The notes under the pieces were generated by a model. The model did not search any database, was not told the DNA's origin, and saw only the letters and a program-made list of their open reading frames with translations. A program made the translations under genes and the position numbers. From Megascapheus bottae (taxonomy: Eukaryota; Chordata; Mammalia; Rodentia; Geomyidae): DNA of 64,000 nucleotides. Positions within the stretch are counted from its first letter, which is position 1. Every line of letters starts with the position of its first letter. The stretch covers positions 10,803,001-10,867,000 of the forward strand of contig JANJXV010000037.1 of NCBI GenBank assembly GCA_024803745.1, in the 5' to 3' direction. Of the stretch, positions 49,590-59,550 are shown in pieces.

Positions 49590-50420
49590 CCATTTTTTTT
49601 TAATTTTTTTTTTTTTTGCCAGTCCTGGGCTGGAGCTCAGGGCCTGAGCACTGTCCTTGGACTTTCTCAAGGCTAGAGCTCTACCACTTGAGCCTCAGCA
49701 CCACTTCTGGCTTTTTTCTATGTATGTGGCACCGAGGAATCGAACCCGGATCTTCATGCATGCTAGGCAAGCACTTTAACCACTAGGCCAAACTCCCGGC
49801 CCTCCATTTTTTTTTTTTTTTTGGTTGGTCTTGGGGCTTGAACTCTGGGGAAAGCTGCTGTCCCTGAGCTTTTCAGTTCATGAATACCATCCTACTACCT
49901 CACTACTTGAGCCATAGCAACACTTCGTCTCTAGTGCCTAATTGAATATAATAGTCTCATGGACTTTGGTGTCTAGTCTGGCTGTGATCAGATCACAGCC
50001 TCCTTTGTAGGTAGGATTACAGGCCTGAGCCTCTGTGCCAGGCGTGAGTCTCTGTGCCAGCCCCTGAACTTTTTATCTATGCTATAGCTGTCCTTAAAAC
50101 ATTATACTCCTTGGAAATACAAATGTGACTAGTGGCAGAACACTAGTTCTAGTTAAAATAGCCAGTTGGCCCTGAAACTCACAACACAACCATGATCCTT
50201 AGTCTCCCAAATATATAGGGTTACAATGGTGAACTACTAGAGTTCCTGGGAGGACAAAACATCCACACCCCACAGGGCATTTACTAGATCAAGCAATAAG
50301 TCGAAACTTTGAACTTCAAATTGGTCTCCTAACCTTTATGCAGAGGTTGGCTTCAAACCCAAATCCTCAGCCCTCTGAATAGCTAGGATTAAAGATGTGA
50401 GCCACATTAATGCCTAGCTT
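49590..50420 (-). repeat. Young ID-like SINE next to old composite SINEs
   Basis: The young minus ID-like copy at 49605-49803 is flanked by a tccattttt-type duplication. It is followed by a minus composite (49825-50055) and a fragment of another at about 50330-50420. Confidence 0.75.
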
Positions 50421-51142
50421 TAAGTAGGTTTTTAAGCATTTACATTTGTTAATTTACTGAAATTGCTTTCTAACAATTTGATAATTCCAGTAACTAGAGC
50501 TGGCCATAATGCCCTAATTAAGCACAAGACTTACAGAAATCATTTTCACTACTTTAAGTCCTAATTAGATGCTCTTGGCAGGTTGTTTTCCTCTGTGTAC
50601 ATTCTTAAGCACTTAAGTTTTTTTCTGTCCTTTGGGTTCTGCATAATTATCCCTCTGTGCTTTATTCCCCTGATTGAAATTTGAGACCTGATTAAAGATT
50701 TCAATGCATTTTTCAAAAATTTATTAATGTTGCTCTTTGCAACCTGGAGAAGCAGAATGGAATACCGGAGATGAAAAAATGAGAAGAGAGCAGAGCAAGT
50801 GTGGACCATGATACTCAAGGCTCTTAGCACAGGAGCACCAGGCAAGCTTATTTATTTGGTTCAGTAGAGACTATAGGTCAACACAGGTTACAAATGTAGA
50901 AACCAAGGCTTTAAAATATTTTGTTACAGTCACTGAACTAGTAATTCGTGAGAGCCGTAACTTAAGACATTTACCTTACTCCCTGTACCTCAACCTTTGC
51001 TGGGTCCAGATCTCAGCTTTCTGAGCACTGGTGAGGCATTCCAACCTCTTACCTCTTTTCTGGTCTTACAACTCCCTATCTATCCAATGACAGAGGTGGG
51101 AAAAGGGGCATAAAGGACAGTACTTGTAAGCTTCCAACTTAC
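50420..51142. other. Unique sequence, no element recognised
   Basis: AT-rich sequence. A 94-codon minus frame (50561-50845) has no recognisable domain and is not supported as a gene. Confidence 0.4.
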
Positions 51143-51212
51143 CTTTAAAATTTTCCCTCGTACAGTGAGGGTTCTTTTGTCACCTTGTCTGTGACAGGCA
51201 GCTTGAGCATCC
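51143..51212 (-). other. Candidate exon upstream of MATR3
   Basis: Minus strand: GGAAACTGCCAG, then about 70 bases starting GGATGCTCAAGCTGCC, ending TTTTAAAG directly before the strong donor GTAAGTT. The donor is close to ideal; the acceptor is weaker and the exon may begin further upstream. In mammals the SNHG4 non-coding gene and long MATR3 5'UTR forms occupy this position, so an exon of such a transcript is plausible. It has no sustained coding frame. Confidence 0.35.
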
Positions 51213-53190
51213 CTGGCAGTTTCCATCACAGCATGGGTCAGGAAAGGGATGACAGAAAAAATGGTAGTGATTAAAAAGCTTTGGGTGCTTTACATTAGTA
51301 TTTTTTGCTGATACTGGAGGATTTTTTTTTTTTTTGTTTGGTTTTTGTCGGTTGTGAGACTGGGTGGTGTTCCTGAGCTCTTTTCAGCACATGGCTACTG
51401 CCCTACACCTTGAGCCATGGTGCCACTTCTGATTTTCTGGTCATCAATTGGAGATAAGTGTTTCTTGGATGTTAGTGCCCAGGTTGCCCTTGAACTGAAA
51501 TCCTCAGATCTCAGTCTCCTGAGTATTTAGAATTGCAGGTGCGAGCCACTTTGCCCGGCTTGGTACTGGAGCTTTAACTCAGAGCTTTGTACTTGCTTGG
51601 CTTGTACTCTTATCACCTAAGCCAGGTTTCCAGGCTGGCCTTTGGTGTTTTGGAGATGAGAGTCTTGAGGGCTTCTGCTGGCTTTTGAATCACAGAGTTG
51701 AGTCACTTGCCCCAAACTAAATGTCACCAGGGCATAAGTTCCTTTCCTTAAAAACAAAACAAAATAACTCAATTAAGAAATCCTGTAAAATTGCATGATT
51801 ATGCTACTAAAACCTCTTGGGACAAACATGGATGGACACACACATGAAGAAAATTATCTTTCAAAGTATCAAAAAGGGAATTATAGATGTAGCCCTACTG
51901 TAGTTGAAATGGCAATCTGCTCACTTAATATACTAGACAAAATAGTACAGAGGCCTGATTAAGTGGAAAGAGATGGCTATGAGTTTAATCCCTACACAAA
52001 ATTACCCTCTAGCCTATTTCTGACATAAAAACAATTTTTTCCATATATTTTTAAATTGTAATTAATAGAGTGGTTATATTTGACAGAATATATTCATTAC
52101 TTCACACACATTGATATCCCTTCTCATGTTTTTGTCTCCATTTCCCTCCAGACCCCCTCTTACAAAAACCTTTTCTAGGGCCAGGAGTTTGGCCTAGTGG
52201 TAGAGTGCTGGCCTAGCATGCACAAAGACCTACTTTCAATTCCTAGGTACCACATATACATAGAAAAAGGCAGAAATGGTGCTATAGCTCAAGTGGTAGA
52301 GCTTTAGCCTTGAGAAAACCCAAGGACTGCTCAGGCTGTGAGTTCAAGGTTCAGGACTGGCAAAAAAAAATTTCTAAGGACAGAGATCAAAGGCTCTGTT
52401 AGAAACTGAAGATTGGGGGCCGGGTGTTTGGCCTAGTGGTTAAAGTGCTTGCCTAGCATGCACGAAGACCCGGGTTCGATTCCTTGGTACCACATATATA
52501 GAAAAAGCCGGAAGTGGTGCTGAGGCTCAAGTGGTAGAGCTCTAGCCTTGAGAAAATCCAAGGACAGTGCTCAGGCCCTGAGCTCAAGCCCAGGACTGGC
52601 AAAAAAAAAAAAAAAAGAAAAGAAACTGAAGATTGGGCCTTTTTTTTTTTCTTCTAAGTGGAAAAACCAGGTATGGTAGCTCAAAACTACCTGTTGTAAT
52701 CCTAAATATTTAGGAGGCTGAAGTCAGGAAGACTGAAGCTGTAAGCTGGCCCAGAATGTGGTAACAGGATAGGGTTTGACATCTAGGTTACCCGAGACTC
52801 AAGACCTTATCTCAAAAACAATCACAGCAGGTACCGAGAGTTTGGCCCAGTGGTGGAGTGCTCGCCTAGCATGCACAAAGACCTAGGTTTGATTTCTTGG
52901 TATGACAAAGAAAAAGCTGGAAGTGGTGCTGTGGTTTAAGTGGCAGAGTGTTAGCCTTGAGAAAGCACAAGAACACTGCTCAGGCCCAAGTTCAAGCCTC
53001 AGGACTGGCAAAATAAACACAGCAAAAGAGCTGGTTGAATTTCATTTTATAAAACAGGAGTTGATGCTATTATAATGGCCAGTGGAAACAGAATTTTTAA
53101 AAGATTATTTTCATTTTTTAATTGTTACTATAAGGGTTTGTTATATAAGTTGGGATGTAACTCAGTTTCCCTTCCAATCCTGTGCTCGAG
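51213..53190. repeat. SINE field left of the retroviral locus
   Basis: Minus composite (51340-51560); unique 51650-52170; plus ID-like (52180-52370); young plus ID-like (52417-52616) flanked by the exact 17-base repeat agaaactgaagattggg; plus composite (52660-52810); plus ID-like (52830-53010). Confidence 0.85.
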
Positions 53191-53194
53191 TTAT

Positions 53195-53400
53195 ATAGTT
53201 CATTTTCAACAGTGCCCCTCCCGCGGGGTTCTGTCAAGTGGGACCGAGAGGGAACCATACCTAAATGAGACAAACACAAAGGAATGAGACCAAGACAGTG
53301 TTCTGATCAAGGTCTGTTTATTGAAAACCAGCAGTGGTTTATATAGGGCCCTAAAGCCGGGACTAAGCTCAGTGGAATTTTTCAGTCTGCATGAGTCTCA
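53195..53400 (-). mobile_element. Element A 3' LTR remnant
   Basis: After the env stop on the minus strand come a TATA box in CCCTATATAAACCACTG, then TTCAATAAACAG (AATAAA), then GGTCTCATTCC and a GC-rich end, the order expected for the end of U3, R and U5. Only about 100 bases separate env from the TATA box, so most of U3 appears missing. Part of it is repeated near 60760-60820, supporting its identity as a terminal repeat. Confidence 0.6.
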
Positions 53401-53462
53401 GCAATGAATCATACAAAACGGGAGATGGATGCCTTTACCCAAAGGGTGTGTGCCATGTGGGA

Positions 53463-55325
53463 CTAAGGCACAGTTCCCACAGGAGAGCCACATGGCACAT
53501 CCAGGTCTTCGAGAGCCAATTGATGATAATTAACTTGTATGGGTTTTGCCATCAGGGTATCTACGTGCTGCTTTATGAATGAAACAAGCCTATTAACAAT
53601 ACATGGTCCAATCATGGCAACAAAAAGAAGGGCAAAAAGGGGTCCACGGAAGGGGAGGAGATAGGGTAAAATCCTATCAAGCCCGCTCAAGAGCAGATTT
53701 TCAAATAATTCCCTGTGTCTTTTTTCTAAATCTTCCTGTAATTTTTGTGCGAACAATACCCGATTTGTTGGCATAAAAACAGCAACGTTCTTCCCAAGGC
53801 CTAGCAAATACCTCCTTGAGCAGCAGTCAGAAGATCTAAACCTCTTCTGTTCTGAAGGACTACTTCTGCAAGAGAGTCTATTTGGTCTTGTAGATCATTA
53901 ATGGTGCCTGATAGGGTTTGTACATCATGTATAAGTTGTTGGGATAGGGTAAGAATGTATAGCTGTGCCTAAGCCGGCCGTTCTCACAGCAGTCACTATG
54001 CCCAAACTTACAAGAGGTGGCAGGACCTGAACAGCTCGCTTGTGTCTTTTTACCAGGGTATCTAGGCTAGCAATAGGTAAGGGCTTGTGCCCTGACACAA
54101 TACTTATATCAGGGAATAATAAGGCAAGAACGCAGTCACCTGTCCAATTGAGTGGTAGTCTGGGGTAGGCCAGGTTTCCTCCACAGACAATTACTGTGCC
54201 ATTAGGAGGGCAAAGAGACGGGGTAGGTACCAACATCAACATCCATGGTATTGTTTTGCATTGCTCCTGAAAAACAAGTTGTAAAATTACCCATAGGCTG
54301 TACCCTAAAAGGGAGGCCAGGGGAGCACATATCCTTAGCACTTATACTATAATTGGCAGAAATAGCTAAAGGCATAACCGCCCCCGCTGCCAGGCAAAGC
54401 CAAAAATCACTAGCAAGAGTGGGGTTAGAACCATTTAGTAATAAATAAGTGGTGTTTAGGATATCCATTGTATTTGTATCTAATTCTAAAACCTGAGATT
54501 TGGGCAAGGTTAGGGGATGATACACAAGCTTAGGCAATTGGGGTTTTAGTGAATTCAGTACTTGAGTATGTTTAACAGCATCTGTGGGCCCTCCTCCATC
54601 GGATACGCCTGTAGGGGCCTTAACGGGCCAGCAAGAGGGTTTGCCAACAGTACCTTCATAGCCGGCAAGCTGTAACTGGGTATGGTACCCTGTATGTCCA
54701 AAAAGGCCGTTGGTCACATGTGTGGCTGTTCCTCCAGGAGAAGCTGTTTCTGTCAGGGATGCTTGGAAATACTGAAGGCCTTGTTTGCCCAAATAGAGGC
54801 TGATGTATAGTAAGAACTGTGCACTGCTGTGGTATATGTGCAAGATGCAGAGCAATTCTGCCTAGCTTGGCCTGGGGTAGGGGGAACTATTTTTGGTTTA
54901 TTTTTGCAAATCCATCTAGGTCTGTGGAATCCTACAGATTCGGTATTTCTCTCCGCGCGGAGGTAGGCCACCTTAGTTGTGCAGTCAACTGTTTGAGTAT
55001 AACTACTGGGGGCCTCAGACCAATATCCTCCTCTACATTCACAGGGAGGACCAAAAAGAATCTCACGGATATTGGATGATGGGGGACCGAAGCCTCCATA
55101 TACAAACTTCTGTAATAAGAATACTTAAAACATGGCCCTCATCAGGACTTTTAACTGCATCTCTAGCTTGTCAAAACACAGGGATGACTGCTAAAATTTG
55201 TTCTATTTCGCAAGTGGTACCACTTGGCCAATTCACAAATTACCGGGATGGCTATAATAGAGCAAGGACAAAACAATAAGATGTCCCAGAATGATGAACA
55301 GGATTTTCCAGCCAAGTTTTTCCAT
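53463..55325 (-). pseudogene. env: Element A type-D-like env, broken
   Basis: The old copy reads in several frames. The start at 55325 begins with a hydrophobic, signal-like stretch. The surface subunit has CECRGG near 55040 and SCWPVKAPTG, then SDGGGPTD (54580-54603), the motif of the type-D/RDR envelope group that binds ASCT2. The CWLC disulfide motif has its first Cys changed (FWLC, 54394-54405). A furin-type RHKR site lies at 54036-54047, and LQNRRGLDL of the transmembrane subunit near 53831-53857. The CX6CC region is split by a TAG and shifts of frame. The C-terminal part (53463-53807) keeps the membrane anchor. Frame breaks also occur near 54.2-54.35 kb and in the N-terminal 300 bases. 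No functional protein is expected. Confidence 0.85.
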
Positions 55326-55389
55326 GTGGCACCTGTAAAAAAGGAAAGATTCTCAGGGCCCGCTATAGGCTCTGGAGAGGGATTATTAA

Positions 55390-56086
55390 GCTTTAGGGAT
55401 CTCACTGGTTGGTCGCTGGTCATCATCTTCTACCGTACTGTCAGTTGCTTTTAGAAGCCTTTCAGGCAGCCGTTGAGCTAACCCTTCAACATGGTTGAAC
55501 ACACATGCTGATCCTCATCCCCATATCAGGACAGGATCTGATCCTTTCCATTGAAATGTTAATGGATCCTTCCACATCTGTCTTGCTTGTTCCCTGGTCA
55601 TTTTAAATATAAGGCGGTGGGCTTGGGCGTTTAAATGATGTAAAGTATGAGCTTGTTGGGCCTGGGCTAGAGGATCAGGTTGCACGTAAAAAACCTGTTC
55701 AGTAGGTAAATCAGTTAATTTATTGACTGCAAGAAGGGGTCCAGGAAGTTCAGTATGGGCCCGGACAAGCCCAACATAAACGGGCACTGTCTATGATGTA
55801 TATAGGATTGAATTAGAGAAAAGGGGGGGTGGGAAGGATTGGTGTTAGGTTTAATATAGGGAAGTCTCAAGTAAAGGAATAGAATGAGCAATATAGGCAC
55901 TATCCGCATACAAATTAAAAGATTGGTTGGGGAGTTGTGCAAAGACTCGCAGAACGGCAAAAAGCTTCACCAATTGGGGTGAAGTTTAAGGTTTGTTTAT
56001 GGAGGTGACCTTGCCTTGAATGGAAAAGGCTACTTGCCCACCTGAACTATTGGCAAACACCATGTAAGGGCGGCTATTCAATGGCC
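55390..56086 (-). pseudogene. pol: Element A pol remnant: RNase H and integrase ends
   Basis: Betaretrovirus-like. RNase H fragments include MVFANSSGG and ADSAYI, then YVGLVRAHTELPGPLL leading to the integrase zinc-finger His pair (HTLHH). The frame then jumps straight to the C-terminal domain (WKDPLTFQWKGSDPVLIWG), so the catalytic core is absent. A CGA-to-TGA type stop follows VLIWG and a TAA interrupts RNase H. Its right edge is cut by the LTR of element B at 56087. Confidence 0.75.
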
Positions 56087-56502
56087 TGTCGGGAGCCCAG
56101 ATCACCACACTTGTCAAGGAAGACGCTGCGAGACCAGCTCTATGCAAAAACAAGACTTTATTCCAGCATGGTCGGGCTCACAGCATGACCCCAAAAACTG
56201 GATGGTCCTATATAGGACTCCATTGCTCATCACTACAAAGTCCGCACGCTGCTAGCCAACCATCTTGAAGCACAACAATAAGGTCTGCACACAGGCAGCA
56301 AATCCTTTTGCAACAAGCCATGCTTTACGCATGTAGAGTATATGCCCTAATATGGGCTGACTAGATGTACGTGCCAGGCTGAATGTTTCTGTGAGTCCTT
56401 GGAGTGGGGAGATGACCTTTAGCATTCTTGGTTTGCTGCCTTTAGGGCCTGGGTGGCCTAACTGCCAGCCAGCTGCAGAGCGGGCTCTGCAGCAGCCCCT
56501 CA
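56087..56502 (-). mobile_element. Element B 3' LTR (416 bp)
   Basis: Minus strand from TGAGGGGCTGC (T at 56502) to GGGCTCCCGACA (A at 56087), so it has TG...CA ends. It holds a TATA box in GTCCTATATAGGACC (about 56208-56222) and AATAAA about 50 bases further (about 56157-56163). A purine tract (AAAAAGAAAGGGAGAA) lies just before it, as expected for plus-strand priming. A perfect 10-base inverted repeat with a 2-base loop lies at its start (56472-56493). It interrupts the RNase H of element A. Confidence 0.85.
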
Positions 56503-56519
56503 TTCTCCCTTTCTTTTTA
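56503..56519 (-). other. Element B polypurine tract
   Basis: A run of A and G on the minus strand directly before the TG of the LTR, in the position used to prime plus-strand DNA in retroviruses. It is interrupted by no pyrimidine over about 15 bases. Confidence 0.7.
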
Positions 56520-56561
56520 TGTGCGTCCTCTAATCCTAGAGACCAGTTTTCGTGCAGGGGC

Positions 56562-58451
56562 TCATATTGTTGTCTGAGTTTCACCTCTACCATCCTGTCC
56601 CTTATGAAGGCAAGGTCTGATTGTCAGTAATAGGAGAAGGATGATAAGTAGCCCTGCTAGGGTAGAGAGTAGCGCAGTAAGCCATGGAAGCTGCGACCAC
56701 GAGGTGGCTCTGGCAGCCATGTACCGTTCTCGTTGCTTCAGCCGCTTACGAAGTTTGGCCATGGAGTCACGCACTACCCCAGTATGATCGGCGTAAAAAC
56801 AACATTCTTCCTTTCGGGCTGCACACAAATCGAGCCCTCTCCGATTTTGGAGTACAGCCTCTGACAAGGCAAGAGAGGTTTCGAGAGGAGAGATGGAGGC
56901 TTCTAGTCCCCGTAGATCCTCAGCCATTGCAGCCCTGAGTTGCTCTACCTGCCGATATCCCCGCACATAGGCAGCACTCCCCACTCCTGCCCTGGCTATG
57001 CCTGCAGCAGTTCCTGGCTCCATGAGGACAGCTAGGGTCATAGTAACAGGCTCTCTTTTGTATCTCTGCGTTAAGCCTTCCACCTGTTCCTCGAAGGAGA
57101 GAGAGTCATGGTATATAACCCGAGGATACAGATGTACCAGTACGCAGAAGCCAGTCTGATTAAGTAATGTTGTTGAGACACAAGGGGTTAGGCCGGATGT
57201 GCAGGCCCACCATCCGTCGTCTGCAGGTGCCAAGTACTTTCCGTTCCCGATGGCCTTTTCTATGTGAGCACAGAGATGGCTCATCTCAGGGGGTGGTATG
57301 CCGAGGCACAGGCCCTGTCCGGACACCTCAGATAGGGTCAGCCGACTGGCTCCTTGTTTCCCCCATGCGCATGAGTCAGTGATGTTATAAGTCCCATTAT
57401 AAGCTGTCCCTTCATAGTAAGGGGGTGTTTCAGAAAGGCAAAGCCAACAGGATTGAGTGAGGTCCCCCCTGGTGGAATTGAGGGCAAAGTAGGCTCCCTG
57501 GATAAGATTGAACAAGGGGGGAGTGGGGAATGTAAGGGGCGGCCTCATGGCTGTGGATGGTTGAGGAATGCTGCTGCTGGGGGCTGCTGTAATCAGGGTT
57601 ACGTTTCCCTGTGGTGTGGCCGCAGGTCTGACCGGAGGCCCTTGGGGATGAGGCCGGATAGCGGGGTTTGGACCTACTACCACTGGGCGGATCTGGGGCT
57701 TTTGGCGGAGGGTGAGTTTAAACCACAGTCCCTCATCATTCCCCTCTTTGTAAAGGCGCAGCCCCCAAATCTGTCCCTTTTGCCACTGGGGTAGGTTCTC
57801 AGCCCTTTGCCCCGAGGATGTGAAGGTAATGGACAAAGGATTACAAAGGACAGTTTCAGAGCAGGACTTACTTTTGCCCCTCTTGACTTGGATCCAATCG
57901 TGGCTGGAGGATGGGTTCCAGTAGGCTTGCCCAGTAGTCTCACACCCCCATTTAGCACAGTATAGGGATTCGGGTCCCCCACATTTTAAAGCCTGGGCCC
58001 TGCTCCTTCTGTCACTAGGACAGACGTAGAACTCTAACCTGCTGAGTTCGGAACGCGCTTGTGGGGTTGAGCACCCATACCAAGGAGGAGGGTTTACATT
58101 TGTCCTCCATTTTAAGTTTATAGGGTCTTCCTGTTCTGGAATATCCCATGTTTCTAGTCCCATGAAGAGCTGGCAAAGGTCAGGCGTCAAGGTGGGCCAC
58201 CAGGTACCCGGGGTATAATTGCCTGCCTTTGCCCAAATTACCTGCCCTGTGGGATTGGATACTTCCCAAATCAGGGGGCTGGGGGCATGGAGGTTGATTG
58301 CCAGACCACAGGGCGGTAGTAGCAGGGAGAGCAGGACCAATTCGGCGGACACGAAGCCTAAGGGGGTTTTCAGTCTTCTCCAGTTTCCAATCCGCTCCTG
58401 GCTGGGGCGCCAGTTTAAGATGGGAGGCATGGATCCAGGTGGCCAGGCCAT
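56562..58451 (-). CDS. env: Element B gammaretrovirus-like env, complete 629-codon ORF
   Basis: Retroviral envelope precursor, uninterrupted. A hydrophobic signal-like segment lies at about residues 31-51 after an unusually long basic leader. The surface subunit includes a Pro-rich hinge (about 251-312), CWLC at 335-338, and six NxS/T sites (78, 283, 325, 352, 356, 431). A furin-type RYKR is at 463-466, followed by a hydrophobic fusion-peptide-like region. QNRRGLDL (535-542) runs almost directly into the CX6CC motif (543-551); the usual spacer between them is missing. A membrane segment spans about 590-611. The tail is only about 18 residues; the next frame carries a YEPL-containing tail, so a frame shift has replaced the normal end. 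The ORF overlaps the end of pol by 272 bases, and its start is the first ATG in frame. CWLC and CX6CC together predict a covalent SU-TM link. Confidence 0.93.
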   Translation of the reverse strand: MAWPPGSMPPILNWRPSQERIGNWRRLKTPLGFVSAELVLLSLLLPPCGLAINLHAPSPLIWEVSNPTGQVIWAKAGNYTPGTWWPTLTPDLCQLFMGLETWDIPEQEDPINLKWRTNVNPPPWYGCSTPQARSELSRLEFYVCPSDRRSRAQALKCGGPESLYCAKWGCETTGQAYWNPSSSHDWIQVKRGKSKSCSETVLCNPLSITFTSSGQRAENLPQWQKGQIWGLRLYKEGNDEGLWFKLTLRQKPQIRPVVVGPNPAIRPHPQGPPVRPAATPQGNVTLITAAPSSSIPQPSTAMRPPLTFPTPPLFNLIQGAYFALNSTRGDLTQSCWLCLSETPPYYEGTAYNGTYNITDSCAWGKQGASRLTLSEVSGQGLCLGIPPPEMSHLCAHIEKAIGNGKYLAPADDGWWACTSGLTPCVSTTLLNQTGFCVLVHLYPRVIYHDSLSFEEQVEGLTQRYKREPVTMTLAVLMEPGTAAGIARAGVGSAAYVRGYRQVEQLRAAMAEDLRGLEASISPLETSLALSEAVLQNRRGLDLCAARKEECCFYADHTGVVRDSMAKLRKRLKQRERYMAARATSWSQLPWLTALLSTLAGLLIILLLLLTIRPCLHKGQDGRGETQTTI

Positions 58452-59550
58452 CTACCTTCACAGCAGTAGGGGTTGTTAATGTCACCAGATAAGGTCCTTT
58501 CCACCGAGGTTCTAGGGTCTGAGCCTGATGTCTGCGGACGTATATTGAATCTCCAACCTGGTAGCGGTGGGGTATCTGGAGGTTGTTGTTGCCCGGCTGG
58601 TAGGCAGCGGTGAGTTGTTTCCAGACCAGGCGCTGTGCTGTTTCAAGAGCCTTTAGTCTGGCAGCTAGAGGTGTAGACAAAAAAGTTAGATCATTAAACA
58701 AACACAAGTTCCTCACCGGAGGGGGGTGGGCACTGTACAAGATTTCAAAAGGCGTCAAATTTAGTAAAATAGATGAGGGAGTGTTCCGGGCTCGGAACAG
58801 GGCGTAAGGTAGGAGCATCGTCCAGTCCTTCCAGCCAGTTTCTACAGTTAATTTGGTTAAGGTCTCCTTAATTGTTCTGTTCATCCTTTTTACCTGCCCT
58901 GAACTCTGGTGTCGGTAAGCACAATGCAATTTCCAATTTGTGCCCAGAACCTTGGCTAGACCCTGACTTATTTGAGCCACAAAGGCCGGCACATTATCTG
59001 ACCCTATTGTATGGGGGAGACCAAACCTGGGAAAGATCTCTTCCATGATTTTTTGACCACCGTTTGTGCCGTCTTCCTTTTAGTAGTTCATCCAGAGAAG
59101 GTGTCTACCATTACTAGTAAATACCGCTGCCCACCTCGGGCTGGGGTTATCTCTGTAAAATCAATCTCCCAATGTTGCCCTGGGCGAGTTCCTCTTAGTC
59201 TTTTTCCACTAGTGACTGACCTACCGGCTGGGTAGGCGTTTACTTCCTGAAATGCTTTGCAACTTGCCATGATGTCTTGAACTAGCTTCATTCCTGCTGA
59301 GTGACTAATGTCATAGGGCTGCCCTCTTAAAAGGTCGAGCATCTTTTTGGGCCCCAGGTGGGCGAGTTTATGAAGAGTCTGGAGGTAGGACTGGGCTTGT
59401 TGCTCTTTGGTGCCTTCCTGTTCACCATTCTCCTGTCCTGTCTCAGACACCTGGATTGGTATGGTCAGGGAGGTCAACAGCCCCCGTTGATATACGGCTC
59501 TGTGTATGTGGGCAGTAGCAAATCCATAAATAGTTAGCAATGGAGGAAAA
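58180..59550 (-). pseudogene. pol: Element B pol remnant: RNase H end and integrase, broken
   Basis: Gammaretrovirus-like. It starts inside RNase H (YGFATAHIHRAVYQRGLLTS near 59525), then jumps to the integrase N-terminus. The zinc finger keeps HKLAH, but the second Cys of the pair is Phe (codon 59250-59252). The catalytic core has Asp in HWEIDF (59160-59162) and in SDNVPAF (58996-58998), but the residue 36 positions later is Lys (58888-58890) where the family has Glu. A TGA follows DTFSG near 59087, and the frame shifts near 59048. The C-terminal 288-codon part is open to 58180 and overlaps env. Reverse transcriptase, protease and gag of B are absent. It cannot encode an active integrase. 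Confidence 0.85.

Noticed and set aside
56252..56593. 113-codon minus frame reaching from the env tail into the B LTR
   Set aside because: It is the out-of-frame env tail read through the LTR; it has no independent start or domain.
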